From Litomosoides sigmodontis (lineage: Eukaryota; Nematoda; Chromadorea; Rhabditida; Onchocercidae): a stretch of DNA of 64,000 nucleotides. Positions 42,751 to 55,120 of this stretch are shown here, in pieces; the first letter of the stretch is position 1, and each line of letters begins with the position of its first letter. The stretch spans positions 5,562,507-5,626,506 of the forward strand of contig OY718803.1 of the NCBI GenBank assembly GCA_963070105.1. The letters are read 5' to 3'. The notes below the pieces were generated by a model. The model saw nothing but the letters and a program-made list of their open reading frames with translations, made no database searches and was not told the origin of the DNA. The position numbers and the translations under genes were made by a program.

Positions 42751-45220
42751 ATGGTATACCCTCTGATGCGTATGGATCAAGCAAGGCGCAAAAAATATGC
42801 CCTGGCTGCGTGTTTCCTGCACGCTCTCTCCGCGTCGTTGATTTTTATCAGTGAAGCTAATCAGTTTTTATTACTGCCGGTATTAGCGTGCGTGCCTTTT
42901 TAAGTCACTTTTTTACTGTGCGCATGGCTCCAAAATGGAACAGAATAGTTTTGCTTGGCCAAATGTGATGAAGTGTCTTTGACCGCTCGTTGAATTGACG
43001 TATGATACGACGTCAAAATGTGTTTGGGATGGAGCATTCTTATACATCTTCCATCTGTTTCAATATCAACAGTATTTTAACACTGAATTATAGGCGAGGC
43101 GTAACACAATTCATTATTCATCATAGATTAGTTAGTTATTTGGTAGGCCTCACACCTTTCGTAACTGCCCCATTGCAATTATTGACATTCGTAATTCACG
43201 TCTACTCAATAGTTGCCTTTGTCGAACAACGACAAACGTATTCGAGATGGAAACCACAGTATCTTAAGGTTAGCCTATCGTATTTTACAGAATTTCATGC
43301 AATAACAGTGCAGTAGCAAAATATCATTCAATTTCCTTCTGAGCTTTCCATGAAGTTTTCCTGTCCGGAAGGAACTAAGTAACTTCTTAAAGGTCACTCA
43401 AGCAAGCATAAGTTGTAGCATTTAAAATGTTAATTGATGATCCTCATGATAAATATTTAAAATGAACATTTAACGCTGCTTTTTATATCGATTTAATGTT
43501 AATTAACAGTATTGCATTTAAGCTGTTAATATCGATTCTAATGATCTCACTTATCACTTCGTTATTCGTGGGTGTTGTTACTATTGTTCATTATCGAATA
43601 TTCGAAACTTTCTTGAAAATGGGAATAACTGAGGTGAGCTTTTCAGTTTTAATTACTATCCAACATCATAAAGAATCGTTAATTCTACTTCCTTTTAGAA
43701 AATATACTCAGAGACAAAGGCCAACTTTGAGAAGTTCTTCCATCTTTCATCAAATTTAGCGCATGATTGGCTTCAATATGAAGCAAACAGATCGCAGTGA
43801 GATGAATTGGCTGCAAGAATTTTTCCAGTGTTGTGGCGTTTTCGGCTACGAAGATTGGCTTCCTCTAACCGGCAGCAATGGCTTGTTGGAATTGTAAGTT
43901 TACGATTGTTTCGTTTCTTCACTGTTGCACATTTCATATATGTTCACATGCTTCATCTACTCTTTTCTTTGATTTGTTTCAGGCTTCTTCCAGGAACATT
44001 GCATCGCACATTTCTTTCATTTTCGATGTTAAAGAAACTCTTTTTTCAAATAATCATTTTAGCAATTCATGAATTTCCAGTGGTAGCTAAAGCTCAACCA
44101 ATCCATACCGAAATATTCTAGAGAAGCGCCCGTCCACCGTTTCACTCTTTTCTATAAATTGACGTGTAATGCAAGCATCGCACGATAAAAATCCCGAATC
44201 CACTTCTCGCGCATCTCCTCACGATGATGACAGATTTAAATTTCAGTCATTTGATAACTGAAAGGAGAAATCAGTGGTCTCATTGCACGAGAAATGGCTG
44301 TTATCTGCCACACTCATGTTGCATAAGCAATCAGTTGAAGTGCTCTCCACTAATACTTCTACAAAACTATACAAGAAATGAAGAAGTTGGCAAACACAGA
44401 GCCAAGGAATGGTTTTATTTTGCAGGTGAAGTGTGCCAGAGATGCTGAACTCGAAGCTATCAAAATGATATTTTAAACTCTTCCTTCTGGTTATATACGC
44501 GTTTTTATTGCTGCCAATCGTTAGACTCCTTAGATGACTGAAATTTTGGAGCATTTCTCACGCAATAAGAACTGTTTAACTGTTCTTCACGACATCACAA
44601 GACATTTTATTTTTATCATCTTTTCACAACCATCCTTTCCAATGTTCAATGTTCAAGTGTTTCAGGTTGTTTCGACGAAGTTAAGCGGAGGTTGAGTACC
44701 GTTTTACCCGTCACTTTTTCGGTCCTTAATTTTGTGGTACAATGCATTACTTTGTTATACTCACAAATTACTTGCACAAGTTACTCTATGGTAAGCTATT
44801 GTGACGCTGAAGATGCTACTGCAGTGCTTCCAGCTTGGATTCTGCCATTTCCACCACCGTATCCACAAACTGTTGTTAAGGTTCGTTCTTTTTCTTCATT
44901 TCGAGACTGTATGACTTTACACTGTGTGAATTGCATTTCTGTTTGTTATGAAGCAGTTTTTCCAACTTTATGGATAGCGTGAAGAGGCAGTGGCGAAATG
45001 AATGAAACACCTAGCATTATGTAGCGACGATGTTGTACTCTTTCAATATGGCTTACTTTAATAGCTTCAATGAGGAGATTTTAGTGAAATGGAAAAAACG
45101 TTAGATATTTATAAATTAGATTGCAAAGGTTATTTCTCAGTGATGACTATATTGTGTGTTTCATAGAAGTGTCAAGAACTCTTGAAGCAAGGACGTGACT
45201 TCCACGAATTGCTTGCCTGA
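42751..45220 (+). CDS. Peripherin/ROM-like tetraspanin
   Basis: Four-pass membrane protein. Exons: 42751-about 42862 (MVYPLMRMDQARRKKYALAA, TM1), about 43069-43268 (TM2, ending RQTYSRWKPQYLK), 43523-43633 (TM3, LLISILMISLITSLFVG), 43699-43893 (start of the large loop), an unplaced segment near 43984-44110, 44247-44425, 44666-44880 (GCFDEVKRRL then TM4) and 45167-45220 (short tail, LLKQGRDFHELLA). The loop has the tetraspanin CCG motif (WLQEFFQCCGVFGYEDW) and a second Cys pair (YLPHSCCISNQLKC), as in peripherin's CCG and VPFSCCNP. YSRWKP matches peripherin YARWKP between TM2 and TM3. Exon 43699-43893 changes frame by one base near 43790-43803, so it cannot be translated through as given. Alternative: another tetraspanin subgroup. 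Confidence 0.72.
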
Positions 45221-45272
45221 ACTGAAACACGCTTTCATACACATTCTGCATTTATTTCCTTTTTCATTGCTA

Positions 45273-45278
45273 AATAAA
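45273..45278 (+). terminator. AATAAA poly(A) signal of the tetraspanin gene
   Basis: Exact AATAAA 53 bases past the TGA of the proposed last exon, which supports that exon being the end of the gene. Confidence 0.55.
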
Positions 45279-48200
45279 AATATGACCTTCCAAGCTAATT
45301 GTATTGATTAATGTTGACGGACATCGAATATTAGAAAAATTTTCTTTGCTCGTTCAGCATTCTATTCCTCTCAAACTTATTTGCAGTTCACTGGAACTGT
45401 TGAATTTGTTAATTTCCTACTCGTTGAGCTAAAACCGTAAACTTTGGCATAATAACAATGAGGAAGTTTTTTGGTTTCATTCCATGCAATTATCCTGCCT
45501 TTCACCATTCATTTCCTTACAGTGAATCACTGACAAGAAGTTAAAATTCTCAAAGAGTTGGTTCACTCATCAAAGTCAAAGTGACCGGCCTTAGAAGCAA
45601 GGATTTCCTGAATTGCTAAAGGCATTTTTAGATTGGAATTCCCTGTATCAAATCAATTCACTTCTTCTTTTTTGGTTAAATCCGTTGAAGGTGTCAAAAT
45701 CCGAGGAGAAACTCATTCATCTGTATTGTTATAAGCCGTTCCAACGTGAAGTGAGAAGGAGTTAATAAAATGGAGGCTCGAAGGGTACCTTTTATATTTT
45801 GTCAAATTGGAATAATGTGAATTCCTCCAGCAAAGGATGATAGCAAAGTATCGACGTGTACCTACCTAGCTCTATAACTGGTATGATAAGCTGACTGGTG
45901 CGAATAATTTTCGTTGAGTGGAAGAATGAAGCATTAAATGAAGAAATCATAAGTGGAGCTTATTTCCTTCCCTCCATTTATGCATTTACCGGTCGACGTT
46001 AAGTTCTGTTCGGTAACCTAAATGAGCGCAGTCTGCAACTAACCTATTTCCTTTACTTGGTCCGGCCGTTCAATTACTCTACATTTAACATACATTTATT
46101 CGATGTTCTGATTCCGATTTCCCGGAAACGGAACTCATCTAATCAATTATATGAATTACATTTTTTTTCACTACTTTACTTTAAAACTCAATGAACTTAT
46201 GCAGGTGATCTTTGCTTATATAAAAGTATGCATAATATCGTTTCTTCAAACCTTATTTGTTCGAAATTTTTTTTGGGAAAGGAAAAATCACTTGTCCTGC
46301 TTCATCTTTCTCCAGTTTGCATTAAGCCGCAATAGAAATTCCTCCTCAGACGAATTTTCCTAACAATTCTCATTCTTTTCTTGTGCGGTAAGTTCGAAGC
46401 TATTTGCACGATTCATTCTCTTGACTTTAATTTTTTTTGCAGAGATTGAAATAATTAGATTTAACTGAAAAAATGGCTGGAAATTTTTGTTGTCATCCGA
46501 ATTATGAATAAATGAAATTGTATTTGTTGTGGGAAGCGCTGTTTTTCTATATTTTACTGTTTGAATGGAAAATAATTGAGAAATAAGTGATGAGAATTGT
46601 TGACCGTCCAAGGCAGAATGAGTTATGCTGCCAAGGCCAACAGGTGGACTCTTCGAACGTAATTGGGCCACCAAATGCTCAATGTGCACGACAATTTTTG
46701 CAATTTAATTTATCTCAAGCATAATTTTTGCATTTCTTCTAAATGCCTTGCAGGTCACACTTCAATTCTCGTAGTGTTCCTTCCCTTACCTTCTCTACCT
46801 TATAGTTTTGCACCTTCTACTCCCATGTATTTTCAAAGAATGGACAATAAAGTAAAAATCTGTGCAGAAATGCATTGACGTGTAATTTGCGTTTATTATA
46901 CATTTTTTTAAACGAATATCTCCTCAGAAAAGTAAGAGAAGAAGAAAGATATCCCTTATCTTTCAAAGATGTCCGCTAACCTTCTCAGTTTTCCTCTCAT
47001 TCACTTCAATATCGCAAATAAATAACGTGACCGGCTAATTTGTAGTACTTCAACAACAACGGCTTTCGCAATTCCATATTGTTACGGTGAATGAAAGATG
47101 GAGCAGAGGGAATAATAGTATGCTTGATTGATTTATTTTTCAGTTTAAACTGTTATTAAAATTTCACTTCTTTTTTTACCACGAAACTTTGCTCGCCTTG
47201 AATGCATTCCGTTACATCAAATTTTCAAACACAGCTATAGCAATTTCTGACCCTGAAAGTAACTGTTATTTAAGCTAATCATTTTCTCATCTCTCTCTGT
47301 CCTACGAGCTATTCCATCCCTCGGCGCAGTTTACACTTCCTTGCATAATATTGTCTATTTCGTGGAGACAACTGTCGTCGAAATTACAACAAAAGCAAAT
47401 TCTCCCGAGGTTGGTGATAATCATTAAGGCAATTCTTTTGGCGATTGGAGAAAAGAATCTGAATCTTTCCTTCCTCTTCCACTTAACTTTCCTTAATGAG
47501 CGATGTTTTTAGAAAGGGATTTGAGTGACTAGACTTAGTTCACTCAATGCTTCTTTCAATTCACAAGTCAAATTGATTTCATACAAATCGTTCGTAGGGA
47601 AAGCATCACTTGCTAGCGAAAATTGTTCGACATATCCCTGCTTGTGTTAATTATTTCTGGTGATCGCTTTCTTTTCTCGATCAGAATTTGCGATCAAATT
47701 TTGTCCTTGCAACGCGTTTTCGAGATCCTCTTTCCGATCTGTGCGACGCGCAGAGAAACATTTCAACAAATGTCTGATGACGCTGGTGAATGCTTGCGGT
47801 TTCATTGTCACTACGGCAATTTAAAATTTTTGTATTAACTCGTCTCCTTTCTCCTAGGTCATTTATTTCATCAGATATGCTTTTACTTTGAGCTAAAAAC
47901 CGAAAAAATCTTCGGTATTTCGATTACTGAGGTATTTATTGGCGTTTGTTGAGACTCAATTAAATGATAAATTTCAACTGGTCGCTGATAAGATAGGAAA
48001 AAATTTAGCTTATTGTTTCAATTTGCAATTTAATTTTGTTTCAATCTTCGATCAGTTTACGACTGAATGGAAGCGTCATTAATTAATGTCGAAACTTTCT
48101 GCGGATGGAAAAAAATCAATTTTCCCAAGCAAACATTTTTCATTGCCCGTTGTTTCCCGTTTGAACAGTTGCATTCTTTTTTGATCATTTCATTAATTTT

Positions 48201-51200
48201 TCACTTTTCATGTGATTTGAAATAATTTTTAGACTGAAATTACTGTGATGATGGTACCTTCTTTGAACTGTAAAATCTTCCTGCTTAGTGATGGCTTCAG
48301 GGCAACACCTATTTTTTTGCTAAAATTATAATTCTCTTTTTCAACTTTAAAATGATAATTTGAAAAGAATAATACTAAGTTTTGTATACCACATTTATGC
48401 ATCGTTGCACCATTATAATGAAATCAAAAAAGCGCCGTTCATTTCGAATGATTAAATTAATTCGCCATATTAAGGTTAAGTTCGAATATTCAAAAAGCGA
48501 ATAGATCTAGTAAAGGATTAGAGAGAGGGAGAAAGAAGGAAGAATCGGATTTTTCCTTGACGATAAAGTAAGACAGGTTTTGACGAATCTTTAGAGTCTT
48601 CAATTTACCCATCCATCTGCAAATTCGTTCTATCTCTTAAAAATATCACAATTCAAACGGAAGGAGCTCACTCATTCGTCTCTTTCACCATTGTCATCGA
48701 TATCAGTTAACGTGAGATGCTGCTTTTTCATGTGCTCTAAAAAATTTACGAATCGAATTTCGATGCCAAGTTAAAGGATTCCCATCAATTTACAAAATCT
48801 TTTTCTCAAATATCCGGCCAGAATGGCCAGGAGAATCACGTAGGTGGATTACCACTGAGCTACGCAATTATATGTTCGGCAATTTGCGATCTTTTCTTCT
48901 TTCTCACTGTTCTCTGCCTGAAATATCTTTCCTGATTAAAATTTGTCCTTTCCTGATTAAAATTTGTCTGATTTCTTTGTGATAAACAAAGCAGAGCCAT
49001 TGTTGTATCTATCACTCCCCTCCTCCGAAATCCTTCCCGCCCCTGCACTTGTCACCACCGTTGCATTCTCAAAATAGCCACTCACCTCGCTTCCTTCCGT
49101 CATCCTTCCCTTCACGCCGAATAATCTCATGCCGCTGAAAACTTTCATCACTCAGCGATAATTTATCACTTCTGATCTTTCACTGAGCGTCAGAAACTTC
49201 AGACAACTGGTACTTCTCCTTCTCAGATTAATTTTAAACGAAATTGGTAACTGACCACGCAACATTAGTTAAAAAGTTATTGCTCTGTTTATTATTTCTA
49301 CCGAAAGGTTTCTGCAATTATCGAGTTTTAAAAAGTTTCTCATTTAATCGATGACTGTAGTTTTATGTGAGATTTCCTATTATCAGTTTTTTTAATGCTT
49401 TGAGAAGACGAAATTCACTTTCAAATATAATCTGCCATTGTCCGTTCATCCAATTGCTTGCTTCACAGACTATCAAATTATTCCTAACTGTATTTATCAT
49501 GATAATTGTCAAAGTATACCTGTTACCGGTCAATGAACTGAGTCATATTTGGTTTTGATCTTGGAAACAAACGTTTCCGACGTGATTTGATCATATCCCT
49601 ATGCCGTACGATGCCAAAAATCGAATTTGAAACTAAATGAATAAGAAGGAAGCCGACTTATAGCCAGTCATATGCTATCGTAATAAATCACTATTACCCC
49701 TCAAATTAGATGGCATCGCCCTGGTTGTGATGCAAGCAGCGAAATTTAAATGGTAGTAATAGTAATTTATTATATCGTCTCTTCCGGATAATTTAAAGTT
49801 TTTTTCCTTCCCAAAAATCCTTCATGTCAAAGTTTGCGAATAGCTAGCACGCAATGAATCCAAAACATCTAGAAAAGCAGTCTAAAGTGATCGTCATAAT
49901 CATATGTGGGAATTATTGTGGCGCAAAAGGGAGCTGCTCTGGAAAGAACGTGTACGGTTACTGCAACATTTTAGATATAGTAAGGGAGTGAAATTTTGAA
50001 TGGAATTGGAATTGAAGTGCTAATTATCGCGAAATTGGGGATGAATTTCCAGAAGTACAAAGAGCGTAATTACGGGATTTGTGTCTAATTACGAGACGAT
50101 AATTGATTGGGATTTTCACTTTCCCTTTCCCCTTCCGGATCAAATATCCGACATTGTTTCGATACAGAATGTATTTTAGTGCGCTTCCAAATATTGCTTC
50201 TCTATCTGTGCAAATTTTACACCTTACTCTTCACATCCTCTCAATTCTCATTGTTCCTTATATTTTAAACTCGAGAATTTATGTATGAAATAATTCCTGA
50301 AGACTCATCCATATATCAAATGTCAAAATCACTCGATATGTTTTAGACCTTTCCACTGAACCCAGTTCTCCTCTACGCAGCATTTTTGAGAATATGTATT
50401 CCTCATTTATTTTATTTCAATTTTCTCATATTCAAAATATCCAAGTGTTATATTTAATAGCGTGAAAAGAGTAGGAAACTACGATCCATATAATCAAAGA
50501 TGACCGAAGAAGCTAAATTGAATTTTTTTCCTAATTTTCCTTTCTAATTTTTGTCTTCAGCCTAAACAAAATAACTGTTTGTGATATGCTGAAAGGTTGG
50601 TTGAATGCTTTTAACTTGCGGCGTGGTTTGGACTATTTGTTGTTTATGTTGTTTCGTCCATTTATAAGTCGTTTGCTTCCATATGCCTCATTCCATTTCA
50701 TCCTCGCAATTCACTTTCATAACAATGACGTAAGTGTTATTCAGCAGATGGGCACATGAATCACCTGGTTTGACCAGTTTATCTGCTCGGCTAAATTGCT
50801 CACTTTGATGAATAACACTAAATGAATTTTATTTTATTTCCCACAAATGTTTTTTTTGAGATCGTCGTAAATATTTGGCTATTGCAAATGTTTTTTTTGA
50901 GATCATCATGAATATTTGGTTATTGAGCGCAATAAAGTAGTGGTGTCGTGATTGAGCGTTTTCTGGACATGACCGACAAAGGAGGTCCATAGTGACTGAT
51001 CTAAAATAGCCCTTTAAAAAGGAGTAAATATTCAAAAATGTAGCGAATAACAACTTAATAAAAAATCGTCACAAAGATAAAATTAGTAAAGTATTCCTTT
51101 TCATAAATCTCTTAAGTCAATGGACGGAAGAAATTTCGGACAATAAAATTTCTTAATTGTTATGCGAAATTATAAGAATGTGAACTTGAAAGTTCCCATT

Positions 51201-52047
51201 GAATCTTAAATGAATTTAATATCCTAAAACCAGATATCCGAAGTCGTTGATCGCTTTGATTCGTAAAATTCTAAATATTTTAAAATTTACTGCCACTTTC
51301 CAACCTTACTTTACTTGGTTTTGCCCCATCTAGCGTGCGTTCTTTAACCGTACGGAACAGGATTTTGTAAATTTTGTAAGAGATGTCGCGATCGATATGA
51401 TTAGATTTTGCTTTCCTGTGTGGCGGTGAATTTCATGCTCACTTCCTTTATGTATTTAATAGCTGTGAAGAATTTGTTCTAAATAACTTGAGCATTTTTT
51501 AATCTTTCCCATTTCCGAACTTCCCATCTACACTTTCATTTTACACTTTCTTTCGATTCTTCGACACACAGTGAGTCGATTTCCGGTTATTACTTACTTC
51601 TTTAATGCAAATCTCAATGCCACGAGGAACCTGTTTATGGGCATCTTTAATACCTTAACATCCATAGCCTCCCAACGTTCCTTTGCATCGCGCATTATCA
51701 CATCTCAGCGTCAATGACGTATCCTCTCGGTATCATTTTATTACCTTCCTCACCTTTCTCTGAAGCACCGTCGCTTCTCTCGCTTTTCTACCGCTTCCGA
51801 ATTTCCTAAAAGGCGTATTATCAAGTCGTTCATTTGATGAACCCGATTATTTGCTCACTTACTGATTATTTGCTCACTTACTTTTAAGGCATTCAGAGAA
51901 GCTGATAGAATGAAGCAGTCTCTTGACTTTTTTAGATTAGAGAGAATGGTTTGTCAGAATTTTCTGATAAATTTTCTAAAACTTTCCCTATACAAATATG
52001 TTTCCGTCTAAGTTGACGTGTGTATATAATTTTACTTAATTTTAGAA
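45279..52047. other. 6.8-kb region without a supported gene
   Basis: Scanned on both strands: only scattered short frames with no domain or convincing exon chain. Notable items are a tRNA-like stretch on the minus strand (48830-48870), a short duplication at 48926-48967, a 41-bp tandem duplication at 50845-50926 and a 20-bp one at 51843-51882. It could hold upstream exons of the RA-domain gene, non-coding RNA genes or regulatory DNA. Confidence 0.35.
50845..50926. repeat. 41-bp tandem duplication
   Basis: Copies 50845-50885 and 50886-50926, starting CAAATGTTTTTTTTGAGATC, with a few differences. No coding role seen. Confidence 0.85.
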
Positions 52048-53672
52048 ATGTTAAAATACCAAGTACGGTCGAGGAAACTGAACAGTAAATATCAGGGTAA
52101 ACCTGGCCGAAGTAGCAGTCTAAGTGCGCCATCGTATTCCTCTGATAAGCCATCGTCATCATTGTCGTTGGAAGAAACGATATATATTTGCGATCGATCC
52201 AATTCACTGAGTTCCTTGAGTTCCGTGGATAGCAGTGATTCTAGCGAATGGGTTTGTTTCTTTGTTTTCTCTTCAGCCTTTTCAGCCACTCCTTGCAGTA
52301 ACGAAATGGTAGTGGTAGTATTAATGAAGCGAACCAGAATTCGTTTCTTTATTTGGCAATAGCGAGATGAACTAAACCGATTTATTTTCCCGCTGAAAGT
52401 ATGATTTTTAATTAAAAATTTGAAAATGTATTAGGAGCTGTATGAATTGCTGATGCGATTACTTCCGCATTAAAGGATGAAGATAGCCACAAAATGTGAA
52501 TTCGCTTTCACTGGGATTTGTTTTTGTCAAAACTTTCAGTTTTATAGCGCTCTAATTGCAGGGTACATTGCGTATCTATACAGGCAATATCAAAGAGGAC
52601 ACCGACTACAAGACATTGAAAATTTCAACCAACCATACAGTGAAAAATATCGTTGACACGATTTTGACGAAATTTCGAATATGCGAAGATCCCAATTTGT
52701 TTGAAATTATAATGGAAGTTTGGACTCGATATAATGGAGAACAGGTAACATCAGATTAAGGTGATTAGAGAATCGACATTCCTTTGAGCGAATTTGGAAG
52801 AACATTGCATCGTGTTGGTAGGGAGACTTCTTATTCATTTCTCTCTTGAACTTGGGCGATTCAGGTGAAAACCCCGCTACTACTGCCTCAGGAAGCACGA
52901 CCGCTTGAATTGCAACGTTGTCATCCAGTGCATATGTCACGGTTCGTGATAACAATGTCCACAAACGGCGTCCTAGTGCGCATATATGACCATCTACTCT
53001 CGCCAAAGGTAACAAGTTTTTCTCCTGAAATTCCCTTCTTTTTGATTTCTCTTCTTTATTCTGCAAGTGAGAGAATAAGTCCTTTCCGCAGAAGGAAGTG
53101 GTACAAGGACATCAAGTTCGTTTTACGTGCTTTTCTATTTGCAAAGTTTCATTTTATGAAACGTCGTTGGTTATAAGTTTGTGGTAGAAGTTATCGCCTT
53201 CTCACCATTTTAATGAGCTTTTCTGCAACAATGGTTTACATCTTTCTTACGGTTGGCGTAGCAACAACAGCAACTAAGACAAGCAAGTGCAAAAGAATGT
53301 CAGCTAAAAATAATTAAATTAATTAACATTTATAAAGTTAAAATTAAGAATTTTTAGCAGAAGGTTTTACCAAATTCAATTAGATTGTATTCAGTTTAAT
53401 TCCCAAGTTAGAAAATCAAAATTAATAGCAAATTAATAAATAATGCGGTCATTAAACAGAGCACGTACAAGTCGTTGTTTATTTCTCCGCGAACGACTTG
53501 TTACGAAGCGATCACTGTGCTGCTTACAATGTGCCAACGACGAGGACCACCGACTGATTTTCGATTATGCCTATCGGAAACAGGTGATGATTTGAATATG
53601 AATGACAATTTAGCTGATCTTTATTTAGTATTGCCTAAAGATCAGAAAATCATAATTCGATCTGTCTCCTGA
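52048..53672 (+). CDS. Small protein with Ras-association (RA) domain(s)
   Basis: Four exons in phase: 52048-52251, 52562-52744, 52865-53008, 53472-53672, giving about 243 residues. The N-terminus is Ser-rich and likely disordered (SSSLSAPSYSSDKPSSSLSL). Next comes an RA-type ubiquitin fold: GTLRIYTGNIKEDTDYKTLK, a helix (NIVDTILTKFRICEDPNLFE) and EVWTRYNGEQ. The GxLRIY..YKT start recalls RA domains of afadin, RADIL and RASIP1. A second similar half follows (GVLVRIYDHLLSPK, TTCYEAITVLLTM, DLYLVLPKDQKIIIR), so it may be a tandem RA protein. It would bind GTP-loaded Ras or Rap if so. No catalytic domain is visible. Start is the first ATG after an acceptor (TTAATTTTAG); upstream exons in the empty region to the left cannot be excluded. 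Confidence 0.6.
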
Positions 53673-54280
53673 TCCGAGAAACATTATTTGTTTGTATTCA
53701 CAGTCGTAGTAATGCAACCTACGTTACTGTCCGATAAATTGTACGTGCAACAGCCTTCGTAGGAAATGATTAAAAGTTTTTCTTGATATGTTTCCAGTTC
53801 ACGTCAATAAGTTTCGTCTCTGATTTTAGACCTAAAAGTGTAATATTTCGATGGATTTAAATTTGTCGTATGTCCTTTTTATGACCTCAGGCAAGTTCTA
53901 ACGTGAAAACACGAACATTTCTAATTTTATAATTAAATTTCTTAATTTATTTATTAGATAAATGTGATTCCAAAGTATTCATAATTTAACGGATTGAAAA
54001 TAATTGATTGATATGTTTGGTTTAAATTCTGGTACGTGTTGATAGAAATGCGCAATATAAAATGAAGTTTACTTCATTTTTTACATCTTATTGTTTTCCA
54101 GTATTTGAAAAATGTTTAGAATTTACATGAAAGTTATCTCAAACAATTATCAAATTACAACTTACTTATTGCTTAACTTAATTACAACTTACTTAGGTGG
54201 AAACTTAATAATGCAGTGACTGCTATTTTATTATTTTACATTTTATAATATAGAATATTGCAAAGGAAAGACTGAAGTAG
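53673..54280. other. Downstream of the RA gene, no gene seen
   Basis: AT-rich, no exon-like sequence. It includes a short repeat of ATTACAACTTACTTA near 54155-54197. Confidence 0.4.
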
Positions 54281-54928
<648 letters not shown>

Positions 54929-55038
54929 CAGAAATGTGAGTGCTAATGAAGTTAAATCTTCAATTGACTATGTAAACAAGTAATTATATTATATAAGCCA
55001 CACCGTTCCATTAATTTCTTCCTTTTTGATGGTTGTCC

Positions 55039-55120
55039 GACGTCCGATATCCACATAGGGAAGCAACTAACTGATTGACGTTTGACGTCCGATATCGACG
55101 TATGTTAGCAATTAACTGAT
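55039..55120. repeat. Imperfect 45-bp-period tandem repeat
   Basis: GACGTCCGATATC..GCAACTAACTGAT at 55039-55075 recurs at 55084-55120 with several changes. Confidence 0.75.

Noticed and set aside
52092..52289. Minus-strand acidic open frame
   Set aside because: It is the antisense shadow of the Ser-rich first exon of the RA gene, which has a start after an acceptor and joins in phase.
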